64,000 bases of DNA. Source: Fibrobacter sp. Lineage in GTDB: Bacteria; Fibrobacterota; Fibrobacteria; Fibrobacterales; Fibrobacteraceae. The stretch lies in contig JAEERM010000001.1 in assembly GCA_016285835.1 (NCBI GenBank), positions 1 through 64,000 on the forward strand, written 5' to 3'. Position 1 is the stretch's first letter, and every line of letters begins with the position of its first letter. Below, in pieces: positions 18,601 to 26,200 of this stretch. Below the pieces are notes generated by a model. It saw only the letters and a program-made list of their open reading frames with translations. It was not told the DNA's origin and did not search any database. Made by a program: the position numbers and the translations under genes.

Positions 18601-20061
18601 GAGGTAAATTGCAAGACGGATTTGGACTCCGTGCAAACTTCGACCTCGGCGAAATTCTGCCTCAAGATTCAGGCGCCCAGCCCGTCTCTGTATGTCGCCG
18701 ATACGCTGAAGTTGACGTTGTTTACAGATCAGGGAGACTCAATTCGCGTGAATGTTGTCGAAACGGGTGTTTATTCCAAGCAGTATATTTACAAGGGAAA
18801 TTTCTACTTCGTGGAAGATTCCGCGTCTTTGGAAGATTCCCACTTGGATGCCGTACTTAACCTGGATACGACATACAACCGCGTGGTCATCCAGGGGGGT
18901 GTCAAGTCGGACAAGTCCAAGCTCAAGAAGCGTGACTCGCTCGTTGTCTATACGAAATATGCTCCCGCCGATATCGCCGAAATCTATGACAGGGATTTGG
19001 ACGGCAGGGCGGATTCTGTCCGCATCCACTTCAAGAAGGCGCTGAAGAAGAAAATTGCAAGCATCGATACGGTGTTCTGGAATGTCGCTCAGGGAGCCTG
19101 GACCGATGTCGATTCGAAGAAAATCCGCATTGTCGGGGATTCCACTTGGGTCGAGGCCCGCGTTCGCAAGGCGTTCAAGTACGGCTTGACTGCCCCGGAT
19201 ACCTCGGCGCCGCCATACCTGCGTGTGACCAAGGAAGAGTCCGAATTCTCGCAGAAGGCGTTGCTTGTTGACAGGGTGGGTGCTGTTCCGGTGAAGGCGG
19301 TAAAGCGCCCCGGCCAGATTTCGATGGAGGAATATCTGGACGCTTCGGAAGACGTGGCCCCAGATACCCTGGTTATCACGATGTCGGAATGTATCAAGAA
19401 TACGGGCAAGAAAACCGCGTGGAAGGACCTGTTCCGCTATTCGAAGACCTGCGAGGACACTGTTTACAGTCCAATCCGTTCAAAGTTCGATCCGATTGTC
19501 GATTCAACGGGAACGGTCTGGAAGTTTGTGCTTGCGGATTACGCCATCATGAAGGAAAACTGCATTACGACGAACCCGAAGGCGACCTTTGTCGACGCCG
19601 AGGGCAACTCCATGGGCCGCGGTGGCGTGGAGGTCGAAGGCCGCGACGAGACGGTCTACCTCTACGAAGTCGCAGCGCTCCAGCCGGTGCATGGTATTGG
19701 CAAGCAGGCGAAGTGGATTCCGCAGGGTGGCGATTCCTGGGAAGAAGTGCCGGACAGCTTGACGGTCATCAAGATTGCCTCTGTTGCCCCGTACGAGGCG
19801 AACATCTATATCTACGACAATTTGGCTAACGTTGTCACGAAAATGAAGCAGAAATTCGGCTATGAGGGCGAGATGGAATCAAAGATTCGCGGTAACGACA
19901 AGAATCGCGCAAAAATCGGCTACTTGAGCTGGAACCACCGCTCCGACAAGGATAGAAAGGTCGGCACCGGTGTCTATATCTGGCGCATCGACTTCAAGTT
20001 CAAGGATGGTCACACTGAATACAGAATCCTGAAGACAGGGTATATGAGAAGGGACGAATAA
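12601..20061 (+). CDS. Giant secreted vWA-domain protein, tandem copy 2
   Basis: This 2,486-residue paralogue of the preceding gene has the same order: signal peptide (ending SAFA near residue 28), seven double beta-modules to about residue 1367, pre-vWA linker, vWA domain with D1439-E-S-G-S (followed here by a six-residue-longer loop, MGWESYGQIRIN), Ca-loop-like DRDLDGRAD and the terminal GTGVYIWRIDFKF segment ending GYMRRDE. It starts at GTG 12601 with TAGGA just upstream, then V-R-M as in copy 1. It follows copy 1 by 128 bp containing a terminator. No promoter like those of copies 1 and 3 is visible, so it may depend on read-through or on a TATATT at 12563. It is the most diverged of the three in the C-terminal third. 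Confidence 0.8.
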   Translation: MVRMEYSRLLKHCTLILFFAALMHSAFAQQHGVLPITTTETSYTLVDNSYTDGDTTTGVRLSFEAPKTGLFKVTFTPANSSYYLYKCPDNTFTSCGSILRVLSGTSAWTESFFAGNGQSVYYLIKEYNSTYSTLPFSVVYEELASYVVTFNAKDTAVAVGNKLAVTASGLLGPDEAFMGWKVEPDDAGTFANSLLMTTTFTPVADAEISIDKKTVQSYPLTSTPSSFVYDADGYENASSGYAVRTYFSATDSGDYVLIVKKANSNTIYRYGTDVSSSNPASQGCGTIVCKIPFVSNAGETNYFELVQTATAYMSDTVTVSVERAVGVYADTVGSGIVRVGGNLNYNLSYVAGDTVQIIATDNAGSKFSHWEKISGNCSIIDSTSTVTNVAISTECHVRATFVPGVIYSVTTKEKNYTMAKNYYSRNPSEGVRFMFIAPNDGSFAVRFALKDSAKSFIVTQYPTSAFNKTSWTGTFLETKTDSLYLSKGDTVFYIVRPTVNADSVLEFSAVYSKLKSYTVTLTSASPQCSTSVSSESVPAGLTVTYLGYSVAGYRPAGFKITKGNGTITQDYPSSITLKVNSDLKLKLRCDSANLIDITTKEKYYSANKDFYDIGPSAGLRFRYVAPNTALYLIRAKTKQANGSYFNGYYYNYGLDPLFTTYNYGLDSVLAKAPYSLGLGNRDQIQNYVVDPAKKGEEHFFRITPSNVNYFDDSIAVFAVRASIVNVEGKTKLDTIAYGDSLPVTTTIDTGYAFVCWKLDYGKGKFKDSSLISTIFVPSSDSAKVVVKRRKGKVYSLTDKFSEFTYFGNGTQLTGRYGIRAVHTAKSAGLYMLVMQSAKPWTHVDFSDDSTFTDGSLSSHIITSYKGKSEVRVLFDVASANTSRYYLFMPYDNMYLKDSIQVKVVKTAKLRSDTLGGGYVRVNGSTTADFDSTHIAGDTLTIAATANPDQRFDHWEKASGKCTFIDSTQRTTQVVLGGDCKVRAVFRSGTFFPITATPTAYTAEEHYYVENPTKGVRFKFVAPDTGAYVFVTSWANIRDFSYRRSFDSTFASSQVYRSSSAVIADSMWLAKDSTVYVMVVPVYAVDTSRTFWISYATSRASLTLTADTNGTVSPVVYDPAWIGPKYPIKAVADSGYRFDSWDLISGSATIDDKNAPFTMASVKKQSGIIAHFKKGSIHSLSKSKKTFNYVTHYYSDRTGNTVYFSWTPPDTAWYMIHIESADGMSAKWYEFGTDTSFLSVGVDSVVPSPVQGTSSIFLFRGEPKKKLYWALVDSLNTEILDKDFTIQIITPYVLTVTSDAKGRVNPIGNVGVFPGLDTAISVIPYGGYVFDKWVKVSGKMTISDSTSQNIRVKPITSSCEIMATYTLDLSAEPEVNITNLDLGSFPGICVDVTVKDKNTDRSIAGLDSSDFVLFQDKKGLPLQVSSVENTTGVSVAIVVDESGSMGWESYGQIRINQAKESIRQFIYEMSQYDRAAVVGFVGGGSTVIHQAMTSDKNLLLAAVDQLQASGGTNIRDGAYRGLEQIVGETNPTAVIVFSDGADGGNNVTSQDVIDYAKSLNTVVHSVAVGENNLDPLKTMSDATGGSYTFAPSADQLAAIYISIRNNIQSKYTICYESPDTTIDGDEHQVIVKTKFLNKTASDTAYWNEGAMPPVITLTKDTKKLIGVKQREGDSITISVYVTSQDSIASVTLYSRTSSPNTSATYTAHPMVHVKDSLWKFVVTDSNVVYPGLDFYVIATNASGMVGKSPQVPTPSNEPYTIPIGNEAPKVKYKEVDCVDTLEGEGLFVFEIKDADGIASAKLYYRSVGSVVFKEKKMSRESKKGNVWSVSIQPSVMRPDGVEFYVRAIDNKGVSVRWETFSNNSVLACRDTSLAAEDVPDSIWIKNGEKDDKEITRLTGKIKLAVITENFSMNTDTITASLACLVSGDVESNLKLVEVSNGYYESKKALEKNEYGVKKNDGKISCAAADTMVATYKDPLYGSTVRDTVIFADDVKTEYRFMEVNCKTDLDSVQTSTSAKFCLKIQAPSPSLYVADTLKLTLFTDQGDSIRVNVVETGVYSKQYIYKGNFYFVEDSASLEDSHLDAVLNLDTTYNRVVIQGGVKSDKSKLKKRDSLVVYTKYAPADIAEIYDRDLDGRADSVRIHFKKALKKKIASIDTVFWNVAQGAWTDVDSKKIRIVGDSTWVEARVRKAFKYGLTAPDTSAPPYLRVTKEESEFSQKALLVDRVGAVPVKAVKRPGQISMEEYLDASEDVAPDTLVITMSECIKNTGKKTAWKDLFRYSKTCEDTVYSPIRSKFDPIVDSTGTVWKFVLADYAIMKENCITTNPKATFVDAEGNSMGRGGVEVEGRDETVYLYEVAALQPVHGIGKQAKWIPQGGDSWEEVPDSLTVIKIASVAPYEANIYIYDNLANVVTKMKQKFGYEGEMESKIRGNDKNRAKIGYLSWNHRSDKDRKVGTGVYIWRIDFKFKDGHTEYRILKTGYMRRDE

Positions 20062-20068
20062 GACTTTT

Positions 20069-20124
20069 CTAAAATTTCTGGAGAAATTCAGGCCGGTGAA
20101 AACCGGCCTTTTTTGTATCATAAA
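20069..20124 (-). pseudogene. Remnant of the 3' end of a CBM9-like gene behind giant copy 2
   Basis: On the minus strand the codons read IQ-KRP, then after a one-base deletion FHRPEFLQKF and a TAG stop. The intact gene at 27715 ends IQTERPD-FHRPEFFQEI and TAG. The stop is in the same place and 7 of the last 10 residues agree. The remnant lies at the same distance from the giant gene's stop as in copy 3, so it was duplicated together with the giant gene. It is too short to be functional. Confidence 0.7.
20091..20114 (+). terminator. Rho-independent terminator of giant copy 2
   Basis: GGCCGGT, loop GAAA, ACCGGCC and then six T. It lies 29 bp after the stop and is formed from the CBM9-derived sequence on the opposite strand. 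Confidence 0.9.
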
Positions 20125-20197
20125 AAGGGTTATCTCCAGAAATAAAAAAAGTTATCTAAATATTTACAAACCCGATGCCAAAGATAAATGCCAAGGG

Positions 20198-20225
20198 TTG
20201 AAAGCAAATTCAAATTTTTTAAATT
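20198..20225 (+). promoter_or_regulatory. Promoter-like sequence of giant copy 3 (TTGAAA-16-TAAATT)
   Basis: It matches the TTGAAA and TAAATT hexamers before giant copy 1, and the surrounding AT-rich sequence is also similar. It ends 33 bp before the GTG start. Confidence 0.45.
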
Positions 20226-20258
20226 TTGTGAAAAAACTAAATCATAGATGAGGTCCTC

Positions 20259-23200
20259 GTGGTTTGGATGAAATTTTCTCGTTTACTCAAACAGTTCACG
20301 TTCATTCTTTTTGCAACTGCTTTGATGCATGGCGCATTTGCCGCTGTGGAACATGGAAAAGTGTTCCCGATAACGACGACTCCGACTTCGTATTCGCTCG
20401 ATGATAATTCGTTTGTTGATGGCGATGCTTCTAGTGGCGTTCTGCTTGCCTTTGTGGCTCCCAAAACAGGGGCGTTTGATGTGACATTTGAATTGCCCTC
20501 GAGCGGCTATTACTATGTGGATAAGTGCCCTAGTAGCACATATACTTCTTGTTCTAACATGTTTCTTGTATATGGAGCAGGTATATATGCAAGTATGGAT
20601 ACAATCGTATCTGCTTCAAAGGGTGATTCCGTTTTTTTTATGGTGCGTCAGTATAGTTCAACTTATAATACTTACGCTATTAATGTTAGCTATGAGGAAG
20701 TTCCTTCCTTTGTCGTGACGTTCAACGGGAAAGACACTGCGGTTGTGAACGGTGGTTCTATCCTGGTAAATGCTTCGACGTTGTTGAAAGCAAACGAAGT
20801 CTTTGTGTCGTGGAAACTCGTTTCGGGGTCTGGAAATTTTACGAATGCCTCGGCAGTCTCTACCTACTTTACTCCCAAATCCAATGCAAAAATTGACGTT
20901 GAGAAAAAAACGGTCCAGGTGAAAACGCTCAGTAACAAGAATTCCTCTTTTGTCTATAATGTCGATGGTTACGAAAAAGGAACTTCGGGTTATGCTGTGC
21001 GAACGTCGTACAAGGCCTCGGATGCTGACAACTACGTCTTGATTGTCCAGTCAGATTATAGTAGTTATGTCTACCGTTATGGTTCCGATAGTACATTTTC
21101 CAGTAGCGTTACCGTACTGAACTGCTATTCCGTCTGCAAAGTGCCCTTTAAATCGGCAGCGGGGGCGAAGAACTATTTTGAACTGTTTCAGAATTCCAGT
21201 TATTATGTTGGTGAAACTGTAAATGTCCATGTCGAAAAAGCCGCCGAGATTCATGTGGATACAGTCGGATCTGGCTATGCCCGTGTGGGTGGAACTACGT
21301 ATAGTTTTGATTCCTCCCATGTGGCGGGTGATACGATAGACATTCAAGCAGTTGCCAACAGCGGATCCCGGTTTCAATATTGGGAAAAGGATTCAGGCAA
21401 GTGCAAGGTTCTGGATTCTACAAAAGCCATTTCAAAAGTGGTGTTAAATGGAGATTGCCACCTTAAGGCCGTGTTTGGCGCGGGAACCGTATATGCGATT
21501 ACGACCAAGGCGAAGGAATATACCACTGCCGATCATTACTTTGAAGTCTCGGCAGCCTATGGTGCACGCTTCATGTTTGTCGCCCCGAGTGATGGTGCCT
21601 ATGCGGTCGAATTTAAATCAAAAGATTCTACGGACAAACTATCTATTTTCCGTTATTCGACATCGGAATTTTATTATCAGGATTGGAATGAGGTAACCAA
21701 TTTAAAGGTGGATGCGTTTTACTTGAACAAGAACGATACGGTATTCTATCTTGTAAGGAACAGTTACTACTATGATTCACTTGACGTGTTCACCGTGAAG
21801 TATTCTTCGGTTGCGTCTTATGAGGTTACCTTGACGAGTGCATCGGCGCAGTGTTCCACAGCGGTAAAGAGCGATAATGTGGTCGAGGGGGCCAGAGTAA
21901 CGTTTTTGGGTTATTCCAATCCCGGCTACAGACCGGCAGGCTTTAAAGTCAAGAAGGGCTCGGCGACTTTTGTCAAAGACCTCCCGAATTCCGCCACGCT
22001 TACAGTGAACTCGGATGTCACTTTGGAACTCCAGTGCGAATCTTCAAACTTGATTGAAATTACCACGAAGGACACCTACCGCTCGCCGGATAACGATTTT
22101 TATGAAGGGAACGCTTCAGTGGGAATGCGTTACGTGTATGTGGCTCCGACAACATCTACATACGCTATTCGCGCAAAGACGAAGATGGCTGGGTCTTCCT
22201 ATTTTAATGGTTATTTTTACGACTATAAAGGTGATTCGACGTTTTCCTCTGCTCAGAGCTCCTACGTTATTTCTAACACTTACATGTCACGGACTGTTTT
22301 TGTGACCCCGTCTAGCAAGGGGGACAAATTTTATTTCAGCGTCATCCCTTCGGGTACGGAATACTATGATGATTCCGTTGCCGTGTATGCGATTAAGGTC
22401 TCTGTCGTGAGTGTCGAGGGTAAGACGAGTCCCGATATTGTTCCCGTGGGGGATGCTCTTTCGATTGATGCGACTTCTATTGTTAATGAGGGCGAAACTT
22501 TTGTCAGTTGGAAAATCGTTTCGGGCAGTGGCAAGTTTGAGGATTCCACCAAGATAGCTACGACCTTTACTCCCTCGTCGGATTCGGTGAGGATTGCCGT
22601 AAACAAGAAGAATGGGAAAATCTATCCGTTGACAGACAAGTTCTCTGGCTTCACGACCTATGCCAACGGGAGCAAAACTCCAACTTTTTATGGGGTGCGC
22701 ACTGTTTATAACGCAGCAACAGCGGGAACGTATGTGCTGGTATCGGAATCGACTATCCCCTGGTATGTCTTTATATATAATGATTCTACGTTTGCTTTTT
22801 ATAGCGATTACTCTTATAATACAAGTGCCAGTACGGCGTCTGCAAGAAATACAATTAGATATTCATTTACCGTATCGACAGCGGACACGTCCATATATTT
22901 CTTGCTGCGTCCATATTACACCGATGCAAATATGAAGGATTCCATTTGGGCCAAGGTTGTAAAGACGGCAAAGATATTCTCGGATACTGTCGGCGGTGGC
23001 TATGTCCGCATAGCGAATACCGGCAATCCTTATGATTCAACCCATATTGCCGGGGATACAGTTGCACTTTTTGCGCAGGCGAATACTGACCAAAAATTTG
23101 ATCGTTGGAAAATGGTTTCTGGGTCGTGTACAGTGCTTGATTCTACCGAGAGGAACACAAAGCTCGTCATCACGGGTGATTGTAGGGTAAGGGCTTATTT

Positions 23201-26200
23201 CAAGGATGGCGTTATTTATTCGATTACAGATACTCCAAAGTCGTACACAACGGCAAAAGATTACTATGTGAATGCTCCGTCGCAGGGTGTCTATTTCTCG
23301 TTCCAGGCACCGAGTGCGGGCACATACGCCATTGTGACCTCCTGGGCGGGGGCCTACAGCTACTTGACGTATTACAGGTTCCCCAACAGCACTTTTTCTA
23401 CTTATGATAGTTACGGAACATCCACTGGGACGCATGTAGATACGCTGACGATGGATGCCGGTGACAAGGTGTTTGTCAAGGTGCTGGCGTCCTATGCCGC
23501 AGATTCTTTAACCCCCTTCTGGATTAGTTATTCGACGGCAAAGTCGATTCTTACAGTGTCGGCGGATTCGAATGGTACTGCATCTCCTTCTCAATACAAC
23601 CCTGCATGGGTCGGAGCGAAATATGCAATCAATGCTAATGCGTTTGTCGGCTTCCGTTTCGATTCCTGGGAACTGATTTCCGGTACGGCATCGATTGACG
23701 ACAAGAGGGCCAAATCGACTTTGATTTCGATAAAGAAGCAATCTGAGGTTCGGGCCCACTTCAAAAAGGGATCGGTGATGCCGATTTCGAAAACAAAGAA
23801 GACGTTCAACTACCAGACGCATTATTATAGTGATGCTTCGGGCTCTGCCGTGTACTTTACCTGGACACCTCCCGATACATCTTGGTACATCATCCAGATT
23901 GAATCGACGGATGGAATGGCCGCAAAGTGGTACGATTTTGGAACAGACACAACGTTCTTGTCCTCTACGGGGTATTATTCCCAAACTCCTGCCGTCGTGA
24001 GTGGAACGTCAACCCAATTCCTTTTCCGCGTGAAGGAACTAAAACAGCCGCTATACTGGGGCTTGATTGATGCCTCTAACAAAATTTCGGACAAGAACTT
24101 TACGATTCAGATTGTGAATGCGAACGTATTGACCGTGTCTTCGGAGGGGAAGGGCCATGTGAATCCAAGTGGTAGGATTGGGCTGTTCCCGGGCGTGGAT
24201 ACTCTGGTCCAGGCCGCTCCTTATGGTGGTTATGTATTTGATAAGTGGGTTGTTGTTTCGGGGAAAGTGAAAATCGAAGACCCAACGAGCGCAAAGACCC
24301 GTGTCAAGCCGAATTCTGCGAACTGCGAAATCAAGGCGACCTACAAACTTGACCTTGCGACGGAACCCGAATTGGAAATAAGGAGCCTGGATTTAGGCAG
24401 TTTCCCGGGAATTTGCGCCGATGTTGCTGTGTCGGACAAGAACACCGGTAATCCTATTGCCGGCCTCGATTCATCTGATTTTGTCCTTTACCAGGACGGC
24501 AAGGCGTTACCCTTCCAGGTGACATCCGTTAATGGAATGGGGGCTGTGTCCGTTGTGCTTGTCGTGGATGAAAGTGGTTCCATGATGGCCGGTAATCGAT
24601 TGCCTGGAGCCCGTCAATCGTTAATCGAATTTATTGAAGGCAAGTCTCCGAACGAGAGAATTGCCATTGTCGGCTTTGGTAACGATGTGGGTGTGCGCCA
24701 GGCAATGACTTCGGACAGGGAACCTTTGCTGGAAGCGGCGAGAAATATCTATGCATCTGGTAATACCTTCATTAATGAGGGTACACTTTTGGGCCTTGAC
24801 CAACTTGTAGACGAACCCTATAAGCGTGTCGCGATTATTTTCTCGGATGGTATTGGTGCCGGAAGTACACCTACGCCGACGGTTATCGATAGGGCTATCG
24901 AGGTGGGAGCGACGATTTACTCCATCGGTATCGAGGATGCTGGCCGAGATACTTATCCGCTCAAAGACTTGGCCGAGGCGACGGGTGGAACTTATACTTA
25001 TGCGCCTACATCCGATATGCTCGGTGGTATTTACTCGTCCATTCGTTCTGAAATTACGAGCAGCCAGTATACTATTTGCTACCAGAGTCCGGATACCATT
25101 ATGAATGGCGATACCCATGAGGTGGTCATCAAGACGAAGTTTATCAACAAGTCTACTTCCGATACGGCTTACTGGAGCGAGAACGATATGCCTCCTGTGG
25201 TCAAGTTGACCAATAACACCAAGAAGTTGGTGGGCTCTAAGCAGAAAGAAGGTGATTCCCTCGAAATCAAGGTCTATGTCTCGTCCGTGGATTCCATTGC
25301 CTCGGTGGTGGTGTACACGCGTGTGTCGTCCCCGAATGCCTCCGCGAGCTATACATCGCATAAGATGACCCATGTCAAGGACAGCCTCTGGAGCTACGTG
25401 GTGCCTGGCTACAACGCCCTCGCTCCGGGTATCGATTTCTACGTCGTTGCGACAAGTGCCTCCGGCTTGATTGGAAAGAATCCGCAGGTTCCGGTTCCGT
25501 CCAATGAACCCTACACGATTCCGATTGACAACTTAGCTCCGAAAATCGAATACATGACCGCGCAATGTGTGGATACTACTGGCGGCAAGGGCGAACTGAC
25601 ATTCACCATCACGGATGCCGACGGCATCTCCAGTGCAAAGCTCTATTACAAAAGGCCAAATGCGGTAGTCTTCTCGCAAAAGGAAATGTCCCGTACTAGC
25701 AAGAAGAGCGACGACTGGAGCGTTTCCTTGACCGCTTTTGAAATAGGGGAAGAACTCGAGTTCTACGTGCGCGCCATCGACAAGAAGGGCGTCTCCGCGC
25801 GTTGGGAAAAGTTCAGCAACACGTTTACTGGGGCTTGTTCCGATAGTGAACTCGTTATTGCCGATGTCAAGGATACCATCTGGATCCTGAATGGTGAAAA
25901 GGACACGCTGAAGATTACCCGCCTGACAGACAAGATTTCGCTTGCTCTCGTGACGGAAGACTTTACGAGCAAGAAGGACACGGTTACGGCGAGCTTGTCG
26001 TGCCTTGTCTCCGGCGACGTGGAAGACAAGATAAAACTGGTGGAAGTTCGCAGCGGCTACTACAAGACCAAGGATCCTATAGAGAAGAACGAATACGGCG
26101 TCAAGAAGAACGACGGCAAGATTTCGTGCGCTGCGTCTGACACGTTGGTGGCCACCTATAAGGATCCTCTTTATAATACGAAGACTCGTGATACCGTCGT

